This document shows, one piece after another, positions 47,201 to 58,724 of a stretch of 64,000 nt of DNA. The position numbers and the translations under genes are program-made. This stretch comes from Apoda limacodes (taxonomy: Eukaryota > Arthropoda > Insecta > Lepidoptera > Limacodidae): contig OX291558.1 in the NCBI GenBank assembly GCA_946406115.1, positions 15,864,205 through 15,928,204 of the forward strand. The letters run 5' to 3'. Under the pieces are notes generated by a model. That model did not search any database and was not told where the DNA came from. It saw only the letters and a list, made by a program, of their open reading frames with translations. The stretch's first letter is position 1, and the number at the start of each line of letters is the position of its first letter.

Positions 47201-50200
47201 CTTTTTAAAGTGTGTATCTTATTTAAAAAATAGCAGGTTTTGGTGCTGTTTAGCTGTTTTAACTGATTTGCGAATCTTAGCAACTTAGTGTGCGGCCTTC
47301 CATAACTTTTGCTACTTTAGGCGATCACTACAAACCTACAGTTGCCTAATCACGCAGTTTTGCAACTGAAGATACAGTTGCCAAATCGCATCTGATTTGC
47401 GATTTTAACAAATTTGCGGCGCGAGCTTTGACAGTTAGTACTTTTGACAAGCCGTGGCTAAGCTAGTTTACAATTTTTTGTCATGTAATTATTTAGGAAA
47501 CGAGTTTAGTATCTGCAGAAATTAAAGAAATAGAAAGCAAAGCATCTGACGGTCCATACTTACATTTTCCTTTTGCAGCATACTACAGTTGTGTTTTGCC
47601 TCCGCCAGTCTGACCGACAACGTTGCGACGTCTTTAGTCAATTGGCTCTTTTCACCTTTCATCTTATCCACCATCTGCAGCAGTTTATCTTCTAAAACTT
47701 GATTCAGTTTCTGCACCCTCTTGTGAGAGTCATACAATCTGTAAAATAAATCTTCAATGATAAATTTTTATTATCTATATATAAAAATGAATGCTTCCTT
47801 GCTTGTTTGTTTGTCTCTTATGCGTTCTAAACCATTTACCCGATTGTGATGAAAATTTGGTGTATTGTTGTACGCGCGCTGGGAAAGTTTCTAAATTAGT
47901 TTAACTATTTTAAAGTCGTTGGTAGAGTTCTTTTAACTAATGAGTTTATTTTGTGATTTTACAATGTAGGAGATAGGTGAAAAGGGGAAAATGATCTAGT
48001 CCATAAACTTACTAGAAATTATAATAAGTAACAATAAAAGTAATTTTAAATGTACTCAAATTATAATTTAAGAATTCATCGATATAGAGAACCCTTAGGT
48101 TAGGTATTTTTTACACACAGACTACCACATGCTACTAATGTAGCTAAACTTAAAAGATATATTTGGTGCTAAAGGTCATATTATGAAAGACCCATTATTA
48201 TTTGACAAGGACCGTTATTATTGATTCACAAAATACTGATGACCCTAATGAATATGGAAACAAGAAATGACGATTATTAATAAAGTATATTGGAGAGGCA
48301 TAAATAAATTGCAAGGTCCTCAGAATAATAAAAGGTAAAGTGCGCAATTGCGAGAATATGAGTCGTAGACGGGTACAAACATCAGCCTAGCAAATTAATG
48401 ACAAAACTAATTAACACTATTGCCGATACCTATTAGTCAATATTCTGAGTTCTGTTTGGTTACTATGTAATGATATGTACATTAAATTATTTAGATGCTA
48501 GCCTTCTAAAATTTGCTTACCTACTACTTACTCTCAAATATTACATGGTAGTTAAATACCTACAACCAAGTTATCATCATCATATCAGCTTAGATTGGTC
48601 CACTGTTAATTATAAGCCTTCTACATTGCACGTCATTTCTCCTGGTCCGCTGCCTTCCGCATCCAGCCACCACCGGCCACTCGTTCAAGGTCGTTGGTCC
48701 ACCAGGCAGGAGCGCGTACGCTTCCCGTACGCTGTCTTCATTCTAGAACACGTCTCCTCCATCAGTAATCGGTACTCCGTCAGACGTGACCCGCCTATTT
48801 AGCCCCTTAAGCTTCCTGCGTTTGCGAGCTACGTTGGTGACTTTAGTTCTCTTGTGGATGTCTTCATTTTGGGTTTGACCTCTTGAGACACTCAGAGCAT
48901 ATCTCGCTCTATCGCGCTATATCTATATGTGCGACTTTGAACTTGTGGACCAGCCCCACTGTAAGTGTTTCGCCCGCGTAAGTCATGACAGGTAGGACGC
49001 ACTGGTCAAAAACTTTCTTACAACCCAGTTATAAACTCTAAATATTATATTATCGCCAGCGATCTTCAGTTCCGCGATCATTTGGAACAAAAACTGGCGT
49101 TCAAAAAACGTGGAGTACCCAACAGAGCGAAGACTACTTCACCTCAAGGCAAAAGTTGCTGCATTAAAAGTAACAAGTCTGGTCCCATGAATGGAGTACT
49201 GCTGCCATCTCTGGGTAGGTGCACTAGGATTCCAGCTTGGCCTTTTTGACTCGATTCACCAACGAGCTGAGAGAATCGTCGACGATCCCAGACTCACAAG
49301 CCGTATCGAATCCTTAAGCCTAAGGAAGGAGAGAATTAGCCACCATGTGTGTGTTGTACCACTTGTATACTAGACTGTGCCCTAGAGGAATTGTTTGGAA
49401 CGATGCTCCCGGCTACTTTCTACCATCGCACCGCTAGTCATCGGCAAGTAATTAATCCTCAAACCTTAGACCCTAAATGGTCACGCACATCGCGAAGCAC
49501 GCAGCTCCCTGCCAAGGTTTTCTCTTAGAATTGCAGTATTAGATTTTAAAGATTCGGCATCGCGCTAGTAATGCCCCAGGTGTTATTATAGCTGCGGTGG
49601 CCACGTACAGGCGAACCGTTCGTGGCAAAAAACAATATCTCAACCTGTAGATGTTTTCTGTGTCTTTCATTCTGTGTCTTCTAAAAATTTCTGTTAAAAG
49701 TATTAAGTACAAGGAAAACATAAAATGATATAATTACTGTAAGCATATTTAAATAGGTACATATAATTTTGAGAATTAAAAGCAGGTTATCATAAAAGTT
49801 ATGTCAGGGAAAAAACCGTTTTTTTAACTAATCGCTTGACATGTTTGTTATGGTAAGTGAACTATGTTATCCATGAGTTTAAACCAGCGCTTGGCGCCGG
49901 CTATAAAAAAATAAAAAGTAAGGAGGTACGATTTTAACAGCAGCTTTACAACGAACAGTTTTAAGAACTCCTTTGAGCATTTTCATAATAAAACCAACAG
50001 AAAATGCTGAAGAGAGCTGTATCCTTATGTAATTGAAATGGTTTGAGAATTTCAACACTTTATGATGCGGACAGTGTGCCTTACTATAATGACTCGGGAA
50101 ACTGGAATGTTGATCTGCCAATTAACATCCATGTAAGTTCAGACATATGAGTATGTTCTCTAAAAGATTACGTAATTAATTGACTTAAGAAATTCACAAA

Positions 50201-53200
50201 CCTCTGATAGGACAAAAAATATTTCTTAGTTCCAAAATGATAAATTAACGCAGGTGCAACTGCTGGGAAGAGCTACAATTTCTAAGATTCGAAATATTTA
50301 AGAAATTCACAAACCTCTGATAGGACAAAAAATATTTCTTAGTTCCAAAATGATAAATTAACGCAGGTGCAACTGCTGGGAAGAGATACAATTTCTAAGA
50401 TTCGAAATATTAAAAACGACACTCTTTTATATTCTATCAATTTAAAACAATGGCAACAACTTTAGGAATGGTCACAGTGTAATTCAAAAAAAAATGTGAG
50501 AAAATTATTAGTCTTCTTATAACAGTGGTATTTAAATTACAAAACCCATGGCCTAAGGCCACAGTGACGCCTACCGCGGTCGCGGATACATGACGGTCGC
50601 GAAATATCGAATATATGAAAACGCCAGGTATGACAGTACCCTAGCACCCGCACGTTGACAGTGGCCTTTGCCATACTTTACTTACCTTTCATATTTTTCC
50701 CTCCATGTAGTGACTTGCTCCTCCAAATCACTGGCTCTGGCTGTAGACTTAATGAACTCTGCTTCGACAGCAACAATATGCGAGTCCCGCTCAGCTAAGT
50801 GTTGCCGCAAATGCTCTACTTCGGTATGCAGAGACACTCCATCATCTCCATCCCTGCATTCCTAATATATAGACATGAAAGATTTCAACAGATATTAGTA
50901 ATAACTGTGTAAGACACTGTTTTGTGCAAGAAAAAAGAAATATACAACAATAAGCCTTGTAATCCAAATAATTTAAAAAAAAAAAAATTTGGCAGGTCCA
51001 TAATAATGAACAAGGAGTTGTAACCTGACATATTACAACTATAGTAATATCTTGTTTTTCTTTAATAAAAGTAACATGTTTCAATCAAACAAATAATATA
51101 TTTATTACTTAAGTGAAGAAAATTTATTTACAGTTTTTTCCCTATTTTCAATCCAGGTAAAGAATGCGATACGTCATTGGCATGGTTAAATTAACGCTTC
51201 GAAATTAAATCGTTAAGTTGGTGAAAGGTGAAACTGAATCAGATTTTTTCCATAAAAAACTTCATTGCATTACATATCTATTAGAACTATAGACATTTCT
51301 CATTCACATTATGAACATAATAATATATTGTTGTTTAGCATAGTTGAAAAAAAATCATATTTATTGATAAATGCCAGTGAATTTAATAAATGAAAAATAA
51401 AATCTGCTGTAATTATTCATTTATTTTACTCAATACTTTTGATTACTTAATTACTTACTGACATTTTATGAATGAATATGGATTTTGCAAGTTTAAAGTA
51501 TTTGAAGTTAAAGATATGTAATGTAACACAGTTTGAAGAAAAAATAATAGTTTGGATTCACATAGGTATATAAAATTCAGACAGCTGTTCATACAGCTGT
51601 ATAAAATTACTGAATAAACATTGATACAAGAAACTCATTGATGCCTATCATATAGCAAATAACTTAAGTGGAAATAAGGAATATTACTGAATTCTAAATA
51701 AACCATAGCACATAAATGCTTGCAAAACACCAGGGGCATTACTCGCGTATAATTGGCCCTTTAAAAATCTAATCACTTATTTCTTGAAGAACAATGATCA
51801 TATTATGTCCTTGTGGTTCAAAATGAGAAGGTGCGGTAAGACGGAGTATTTGCAGGAGTGTGCAGGTTAGATAGGGAAAATTAGAGCCTTTACTTCCAGT
51901 TTCCCTTTCAAACCTTAAATCTTGCCCTATCCCCTGCAGCTACTGTAACCTTTACATATAAGAATAAACATCAAATTTGAGCGTTTTTTATCAGTGTTTA
52001 ATGCTAAACAATTATATTTGGAACACCTCTGAATGTTTTCTTGTATAATAAAGTTATTACTTTGAACAATAAATTGATCACAGAGTACTATAACTCAAGT
52101 CTAGCATTGAGTAAAGAGTTGATATAAGTATTGTACCCTCTCAAAATAAAGTAGCAATTTAAATCTATAGTTTTGAGAAGTGTCTGTATATATTTAGCAT
52201 CCAGCATGACTTGCTGAACAGATTTTGATGTGATTTTTGCCATTTGATAGCTTGACAATCGGGTTCAACTCAAAATCTTAGCCACATTTTATTCAAATCC
52301 ATGCAGACAAAGTCGCAGGCAGAAGCTATTTCCATTATGCTCTTTATATACAACCTTAAACTTGATAGCTATCAAGAAAATCCACTAGGACAGATACAGT
52401 AACATCAAATAATACCTTAGGACAAATCTTTTCTTTTGGTAACCTAAAGCTACTTAATACACAAACTTAGTAAACAAAAAGTATATCAGATTAGTAGCAA
52501 TTACTACATAATCATCATCTTCCTGGCCACTTTCAAAAACAGTCAATATCAACCAAATTAACTTTGGCTTTTGTCAAAGTCAAAAATTTAACCATGAAAA
52601 TAATTGTGGAAACTCTAAAAACTATGCAATGCCAAATATTTTATCAAATGAGTAAATAAAAACCGACATGGCAAAACTATAATGGTTGCTTGTTAACTAT
52701 GAAACCCTAAAAAAGTGGTATCTTCAACATTAATATTGCTGTACTGTGTTTATAATCTTGCAGTTCGTAGTTTTGATTTAAAATAATAAAAACTTATCAC
52801 TTTACATCAAACTAAATAACTCTGGTTTCCGTGATCAGCACTAATATATGTAAGTAAAAATCATCCAGTTCTGAGATAATAATGACTTTCAACGCTTCCT
52901 AATATGGTTAGTCTTAATATTTAAAGATTAAACATAGAACTAACAAGTCTAAGTAATGTGGATCATGATCATTCCTTATTTGGATGTTTGTAACTGATCT
53001 GAATCAGTAAAACAATAAATTGATTTACTAAAACTAATGAAGTGATTTGGTAAAACATAATAATAAAATATAACCTTGAGGATTAGTAAGGTATACACTA
53101 TTTTTGTTATACATAAAATCTATTGTTTTCAATTTTTCTGTTAGATTTGTCTTCTAGACAAGAAGTTAAGATTTTGTCTCCCTTACCAAAAGATAGTAGA

Positions 53201-54017
53201 ACCATGCTTATGGTTGCTATTGGTATATCAAACCAAGCATATTGAGTATCAACCTTATAAACAATATGCCCCACAGATCTTTGTGCCTCTAAAGTTCGCT
53301 ATGGGATGCACTGCATCAATCAATTTAGGGTAAAGCAGGGTCAAACCCTGACCACTCAATATTAAAAATAGTTATTACTGCACATACACAAGCATATGTA
53401 ATTTGTTCGAGCTGGCTGCAAAGTGTACAGTGCTCATCACTGATCGTTGCCTATCTGGTGTCAAAGCAGACAAAGATCAGTGATACATACTGTACATATA
53501 ATTATACAATCAAGAACTATAACAGACACATTATTGTCATTTATTATGTGATTCAAGAGCCAATACACACTAAACTACTTCAATTAGGTACACACTTACA
53601 GAAAAACTAGGTCAAGATTGATACAAAACTACTTCATAATGCAAAATAAAAAAACATAAGCCATGCATTTTGCACAATCAACTGTGACAGTTGTCTACTA
53701 ATATTTTATTCAGCTAAATTTAAGTACTATAAATTCATTAAAAAATAACTGGGCCCATAGCACAGAATGTTAAAAATGCAGTCTCCCCACTACAATTTTG
53801 AAGTAATGTTTAGGTATTGGTATCTACTTAACAAGATACATAACTCGGGAAATCTCATGTTATCTCAGGCTTCATTGACACTGAATTTTACTAAGGCCTT
53901 TTCTACATTAAACAGCAAACAATCTTACTAATTAGAGAAGAGAATACTTTATTAGATACCATAAGAACTTGCAAATTTCTTTACCTTACAAGGGGAGTTC
54001 TTAGCGCTCTCATCCAT
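41964..54017 (-). CDS. TJAP1-like: TJAP1/BEGAIN-family coiled-coil scaffold protein (924 residues)
   Basis: Five exons: 53985-54017, 50686-50861, 47564-47738, 47081-47164, 41964-44270. GT/AG borders and phases agree throughout (0, 2+1, 0, 0), giving 924 codons. Residues about 20-130 form a coiled coil. The block WREKYERLYDSHKRVQKLNQ…LEDKL, then ERYKNDMNLAIQLLQCKP and FVAQKLDSLPVDTQ, follows the pattern of vertebrate TJAP1 (PILT) and BEGAIN (NQELEDKL, ERYRLDCNLAVQLLKC, DLPCELQ). Those proteins bind Dlg/PSD-95-type MAGUK scaffolds at junctions or synapses. The 768-residue last-exon part is Asn/Ser-rich and disordered-looking; it ends ETDV, a class I PDZ ligand. Longer than the ~560-590-residue vertebrate relatives. 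Start supported by an in-frame TAA upstream. LINE and other insertions lie in introns. Confidence 0.88.
44489..46535 (+). mobile_element. CR1/Jockey-group LINE, copy 3 (5'-truncated, intronic)
   Basis: Lies in intron 4 of the TJAP1-like gene, antisense to it, 219 bp from the exon 5 acceptor. Starts inside the endonuclease (CCCGTGG…CTGCTTTAACTTAG) and runs to the full 3' UTR and A-run at 46518-46535. Two internal deletions: about 150 bp at 45377, removing the region from QYGF to the first catalytic Asp, and about 40 bp at 45594, removing the Tyr-Ala-Asp-Asp block. There is also a TAG at about 45978. Cannot make active RT. No clear target duplication. Confidence 0.9.
44570..45379 (+). pseudogene. 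LINE copy 3 RT N-terminal frame
   Basis: 269-codon open stretch covering the linker and first RT blocks (SSGPDGIPAVVLKQCAPELF, ITSLLSKVMERVINTQLLRY), closed at the first deletion junction. The remaining blocks continue at 45424-45980 and 46010-46267 in shifted frames. Confidence 0.85.
47081..47164 (-). CDS. TJAP1-like: Exon 4 of the TJAP1-like gene
   Basis: 28 codons, ERYKNDMNLAIQLLQCKPDN to QKLDS, between acceptor TTTTTCAG and donor GTAAGT. The ERY-D-NLA-QLL-C motif is the most diagnostic part of the family. Confidence 0.92.
47564..47738 (-). CDS. TJAP1-like: Exon 3 of the TJAP1-like gene
   Basis: 175 nt after acceptor TTTTACAG; its first base completes AGA (Arg). Codes LYDSHKRVQKLNQVLEDKLL… to LQKEN, then donor GTAAGT. 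Family-defining coiled coil. Confidence 0.92.
47774..47890 (+). repeat. Lep1-type repeat fragment in intron 2
   Basis: Starts CTATATATAAAAATGAATGC, then CTTGTTTGTTTGTCTC and CGATTGTGATGAAAATTTGG. Same layout as the Helitron-like copies but short. Confidence 0.45.
48573..49035 (-). pseudogene. RTE-clade LINE 3'-end remnant
   Basis: Minus-strand frames give KKVFDQCVLPVMTYAGETLT and VGLVHKFKVA, then decayed stretches where GRPPTRW-type sequence is expected. It ends in ATGATGATG at 48573-48585, the short tandem tail typical of RTE LINEs. Several stops. The plus-strand 110-codon frame over it is a shadow. Lies in intron 2 of the TJAP1-like gene, in its sense orientation. Confidence 0.65.
49055..49600 (+). 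mobile_element. LINE (same family), C-terminal fragment in intron 2
   Basis: Matches copies 2 and 3 from the thumb region (TTCAGTTCCGCGATCATTTG) through VQ/HQRAERIVDDPRL to part of the 3' UTR, with many point changes and small indels. Older than copies 1-3. No A-tail. Confidence 0.8.
50186..50411. repeat. 113-bp tandem duplication in intron 1
   Basis: TAAGAAATTCACAAACCTCT… at 50186 is repeated at 50299 with one internal mismatch (GAGCTAC/GAGATAC). Lies in intron 1 of the TJAP1-like gene, about 280 bp past exon 2's acceptor-side neighbourhood on the downstream side. Confidence 0.9.
50686..50861 (-). CDS. TJAP1-like: Exon 2 of the TJAP1-like gene
   Basis: 176 nt after acceptor TATTAG, coding ECRDGDDGVSLHTEVEHLRQ… to WREKYE plus AG, then donor GTAAGT. 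Start of the coiled coil. The open frames on the other strand are shadows. Confidence 0.88.
50862..53984 (-). other. Intron 1 of the TJAP1-like gene
   Basis: About 3.1 kb of AT-rich sequence between exons 1 and 2. No exon, repeat family or RNA gene recognised in it. Confidence 0.7.
53985..54017 (-). CDS. TJAP1-like: Exon 1 of the TJAP1-like gene
   Basis: Only 11 codons (MDESAKNSPCK), then donor GTAAAG. An in-frame TAA sits four codons before the ATG. Too short for an ORF search. Confidence 0.72.
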
Positions 54018-54460
54018 CACTCTATCTTAATCTATTTCACATTTCGCATAATAACACGTTTGATTCGTAGAAAGAATTGTACAACGTCACACGTTAAGTG
54101 AATTTATAGCTATTTTATCAATAAGCTGCTCTTGTTACAAAATAAAATAAAAATCAATCTTGACACTCAGTGTGAAAATATTTACTTAGATATAAACCAA
54201 ATCCAAGAAATCGAGTTTAACACCGGACAACAATGTTTTATTATTCAATTTATATGATTAATAATGAAAATTTACGTTGAAATCTGGTTTTCCCAAAACA
54301 ATTTTTCGCGAATTTGACAGCTACAATGTTGCTAGAATAGTGCCAGTGTTATCAGTACTCTATTCGGAATTCCGTACACTGAACAAAAAACATATTTTTA
54401 TTGAGGTTAACTATCAATAACTCACTACCGCAACATTTTATAACACTTTACTATAGATAT
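54018..54460 (-). promoter_or_regulatory. 5' flank of the TJAP1-like gene
   Basis: Sequence between exon 1 and the upstream LINE copy. It should hold the 5' UTR and promoter unless a leader exon lies farther upstream. No TATA box or initiator can be placed with confidence. Confidence 0.35.
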
Positions 54461-55655
54461 TTTTTTTTTTAATGAAGCTAATCATTTCTTTCTTGAAAAA
54501 CCTATACTGTAGTCCTCAGAGAAAACCTTGGCTGGGAGCTCATTCTACAGCCGAAGCATTTGTGGGAGGAAGTTTCTCAAAAACCGCACTATACGTGACC
54601 ATTAAGGTTCCAAGATGTGAGGATGAATTTTCTGCCGATGGTGAGTGGTGCTATGATAGAAGGTAGCCTTGGGCATAATTTCCAACAATTCCTCAGAACA
54701 CATCCCATTATACAAGCGGTAGAACACACACAGGGAGGCAAAGTCTCTTCAGACTTAAGGGTTCGATACGACTTTTGAATTTGGGATCGTTGACGATTTT
54801 CACAGCCCATTGTTGAACCGAGTCAAAAAGGCCAAGCTGATATCCAGATGCACCAGCCCAGAGATGGCAGCAGTACTCCATATGGGCCGGTCTTGCGACT
54901 TGGGGGCAGTAACCCTTGCCCCGAGGTGAAGTACTGCTTTGCTCTGTTGAGTACACCAATTTTTTTGGACGACAGCTCCAACTGAACATAGCTGGAGATG
55001 TCAATACCAAGGATCCCAATGCTTTTGGAGATGGTGAGGTGAGTGTTCTGAAATAGTGAAACCTCAGTTAATAGGGTTGAAAATCTTAATCAAGTTTTCC
55101 CGTTCCCAGTTAGAGACCTTGCATAGACATGTCTCGATTTGAGATAAGTTCACTGCGATTTTCCTTTACAATGGAACGAGGGATGTTTACACGGCCTGTG
55201 TAATAAGCGTCTCCAGTACTGTCATCGGCATACCAATAAATGTTGTTGATATCTAACATGTCATTGATATGCAGTAGAAACAGCGTAGGAGACAGCACAG
55301 GGCCTTTCGAGGGACATCAGCATTAATGTCCATGCTATCAGAGGAACTACCGTCAACTGCGGCTCGTATGCGTCTACCGGATAAAAAGCTAGCCACCCAT
55401 TGGCACAAACTCGATAGAAGACCCCGGTGCCAGACCCAATCGAACGCCTTTGCTATGTTCAAGCTACATGCCAATAACTACCCCTGACTCTCAATGGCTA
55501 GTGCCCATCAGTGTGTGAGATACACTAGAAGGTCACCAGTCGAGCGACCGTGGCGAAAGCCATATTGACGGTCGCTGACCAGGTCGTGTTTTTCTAGGTA
55601 TCTTAGAAGGTGTGTGTTTATCACACGCTCCATCACCTTGGAGAAGTGAGAGGTA
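54461..55655 (-). mobile_element. CR1/Jockey-group LINE, copy 8 (truncated at both ends)
   Basis: Minus-strand fragment from mid-RT (ACCTCTCACTTCTCCAAGGT) to the start of the 3' region, just upstream of the TJAP1-like gene. The order of motifs is intact: ACSLNIAKAFDWVW, LLHINDMLDIN, YADDSTGDAY, then C-terminal VQQWAVKIVNDP. Frames are broken at several points. Most of the 3' UTR is missing, yet an A-run (T-run at 54460-54470) follows directly after TTCAAGAAAGAAATGATTAG. At 55655 it joins a hAT-like fragment. Confidence 0.85.
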
Positions 55656-56125
55656 ATTGTTTCTTCAACGGCAATAAGTGCAAGTTATCACTGGTGCACG
55701 AAACTGCTTTATAGGTAGAAGCAGAATCACTTGTGGATTCTGGATCACGTCTGATTTTGTACATATCCAGAATATGCCTTCGCATTTCAACAGCATATGG
55801 TCTCAAAAAGACGTCAGGATACTCATTTGTTGAGTAGAAATATGCTTTTAAATTATGTAAATTGTATAACGTTGAAGCCACCAATGGTCTTCGCTCATTA
55901 ATTCTATGCTTTAAAGAGGCGACAAGGTTACAAGCAACAGGTTCATTATGCCAACTTTCTAATTTCTTGAGCATAAACATTAAAGCCGCGTCAAAAGTCA
56001 ATAGATTCGCATTTCTTTTGCATAGTCCTTCGAGCGATGCTTTTAGAATTTGGAAAATGCAACTAAGATCAGCCAGCCGTTTGATTTTGTTTTTAGATAT
56101 AGATATATCCAAATCCTTACCTTGA
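55655..56125 (-). pseudogene. hAT-like transposase fragment
   Basis: Minus-strand frame of about 150 residues: LADLSCIFQILKASLEGLCK, RNANLLTFDAALMFMLKKL, then NLVASLKHRINERRPLVAST and LHNLKAYF. The pattern (L-ALCRRDANLL-AE--L-F-L--L, then L-A-L--RI-ERR) is the one I know from hAT-type transposases before the dimerisation domain. No catalytic or dimerisation region remains. The last dozen residues of the open frame are LINE sequence. Confidence 0.5.
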
Positions 56126-58227
56126 TAAATTAGCCATTTTAGGATTTGGTTTTTTAACCTTATCTACTCGAGCCTGTCAGCCAGACTGTTCCACCGTGCC
56201 CTACAGTACCGAAATAAACTCAGCTCATAGCACATACTTTCTTTGACGTTTTTCTACTAAATACTATCGTTTTTGGTTAGGGGATTTTCAAAAAGTTTTA
56301 CAACTTTATGTTTAAATAAAAAGAGTAAGTAAAACTAAAAAGAGTATTGGAGCATACTCTATTAATGTTAAAGAAAATAAAATACATGTTATTAAAAATG
56401 ACGGACGGACGGATGGACAGCGGAGTCTTAGTAATAGGGTCCCGTTTTTACCCTTTGAATAAAACCCTAAAAAGAACACATGCACCTTCATCCATCATTC
56501 ATGGGTCTAAAAGTAGATAGGTATGTATACATTTGTTTGTTGAAACTTAGTACAAGTGAACTTAAATTCTTTTTTTTAATCTGAGCGAAGAATATAAACT
56601 TCTAAATGCAAATCAACTATGGTTGCAATTCTTTAGAACACCGAATGCCCATTTATATTGAGAATTACTAAAAATAGCGCAGTTTTTTTTGCATCCCTGC
56701 CAATAATTCGCATGTTAAAGGATTTTTTTATCTGTTGACGCAGAACTGGACAAAAGAAAGGAAATAATTGAATTCTGAAACAGTCCCGTCACGACTCGAA
56801 ATTAAATACAATTTCATAAGCTATAAAGGTTGCACCGACTTTTATAACTTTTTATTTACTAAACAGAGGTTTTAAAGGCTATTAAACTAGACCGATAAAC
56901 AACTAGATTTCTGTTAGAATTATTAAAAACAATATTTAATTTAATTTACTTAAAGAAAAAAAAATGTGATATTATTATTAAGTAAAAAGTGATATTTCTA
57001 TTAGTGGTTTTTAAATACTATACCTATTTGTTAAAACACTACTTAACTGCTTTAAATGACTGTACTACAGCTAATAGTTTCTTTCTTAAGCTGGGCCTTA
57101 CTTGAATGTGCAGTTTTCTGCTTGTTTTTAAAATCGATTCCACTGTCCTATTGTAAGTTGCGGACTGTAAAAAAAATATCATGGTTTTCTACATTATTTG
57201 ACTAGCAAATTACTGTACTTGTTTTAAGATATCTGTTAAAACCTCGCGTCGATTTCAGCTTAACGCCGATAAAGCAAATAAATATGCGCGTTAAGCTATA
57301 ACTCACAAACACCTCACTATAACGAGTAAATCACACTATTTTATCCGAAAAAGGCCTTAATATCCCTTTTTTTCCAAAAAAATATATAAAAGTGAATATT
57401 TATTATATAAAACTTTACTATTAGTAGGATGGTATCAAAGGGCACAACCGATTTCAATGCGGTTACATTACATTTAAAATAATTACACATAATATGCTAT
57501 CTTTGCACGGATTTTTTTAATGTTTTATGATTATAGGTTTATGTTTTATAGGGCAGTGAATTAGATGTTTGTCATATGTGATTGTACCGATTTTAATGCG
57601 ATTTGTTGAATAACATACATAAGTAAACCTCAACTTAGCATCATCCTGTCCAACTAATATTATTAATGTGAAAGTTTGTATGTTTGTTTGTTGTCGGAAA
57701 TCATGCCGCAACGGAGCATCTAATTGAGCTGAATTTTGGCACAGAGTGTCTTTAAAGCTGGCGTAGCCAAGTCATAAGTAGCCAAAATGCGAGTTATAAC
57801 ATATTGGCTCAATAATTAATGTTTGATGATGCTTTAGCCTAAAGCTAGCAGGACCATGGTATTTCGGAAACTGGTGGAGCAAAAAAATCAGTTCTTTGGC
57901 AATGAATAGCAAAAAAATGGGGGCAAACCCCGTGTTTATAAGTGCAATAGGTCCGGAGATACGATGGTGACTACATGCTTTAGTCTGATGCTAGCAGGAC
58001 CATTGTATCTCGGAAACCGGAGCAATGGAGCAAAAAAATCATTTTTTTGGCAAAAAAATAGCATACCAACGTCGTGCTTGAATGTAAAACCTCTGAGGGG
58101 CACACTTTTTCTTTTGGTTTGTGTCCGTAAATTACATAAATTGTAGTACGGAACCCACAATGCGTCAGTCCATTTACGCACAAAAACAAAAAGCGTGCAG
58201 CTAGGAGTAATTTAAGATGTAAATGGC
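56126..58227. other. Gene-free stretch with repeat scraps
   Basis: Tail of the GCGAGTCGGACTCGC family at 56395-56475 (GACGGACGGACGGATGGACA, GTCTTAGTAATAGGGTCCCG). Lep1-type piece at 57655-57760 (CAACTAATATTATTAATGTG, GCCGCAACGGAGCATCTAA). Two diverged direct copies at 57838-57920 and 57982-58068 share CTAGCAGGACCAT.GTAT.TC and GGAGCAAAAAAATCA. Confidence 0.5.
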
Positions 58228-58535
58228 TAGGTCCCATCTCACACTTGGCCGGTTTTTATTATTTGTTGTTATACTTTAGAGCTCACACTATAATCACTAC
58301 AAGTTTCAAGCTTGTATGTGTTACCGTTACGATAGAGTAAAAACAACGGCAACGTGTTCCTCGTATGGTTCCCCTTTAATTTTTACTTTTTTAAATTTTT
58401 ATTATTTTTTATATAATCCGCATTTTAACACAGATTCTGTGAAAATTTCAGCCTTCTGCCTATTTTGGTCTAAAAGATAGCTAAGCTTAGTAATAGGGCT
58501 CCGTTGGCACCTTTTGAGCACGGAACCCTAACTAG
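58228..58535 (-). repeat. GCGAGTCGGACTCGC-family copy (reversed head)
   Basis: CACACTTGGCCGGTTTTTAT, then TTTGTTGTTATACTTTAGA (also at 5900-5918), ending GCACGGAACCCTAA. Closely related to the piece at 5880-6230. Confidence 0.55.
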
Positions 58536-58724
58536 CCACAAACGTGTCGCGCGCTATATCCAAAGTTCAACCTTATGAAAGCAAGTATAAAATGGTTTTA
58601 GATTGCAAGGTCGCTACCGTCTATCGTCCCCTAAAAGTCGAATGCAAAAAAATTGCAGCAAAGATACAAGTTTAGCATTCGACTTCGAGTAGAAGAAAAG
58701 CTCAATGTTTCATATGCGTGTGTA

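Noticed and set aside
48470..48802. 110-codon plus-strand frame
   Set aside because: It is the reverse strand of an RTE-type LINE remnant whose motifs read on the minus strand.
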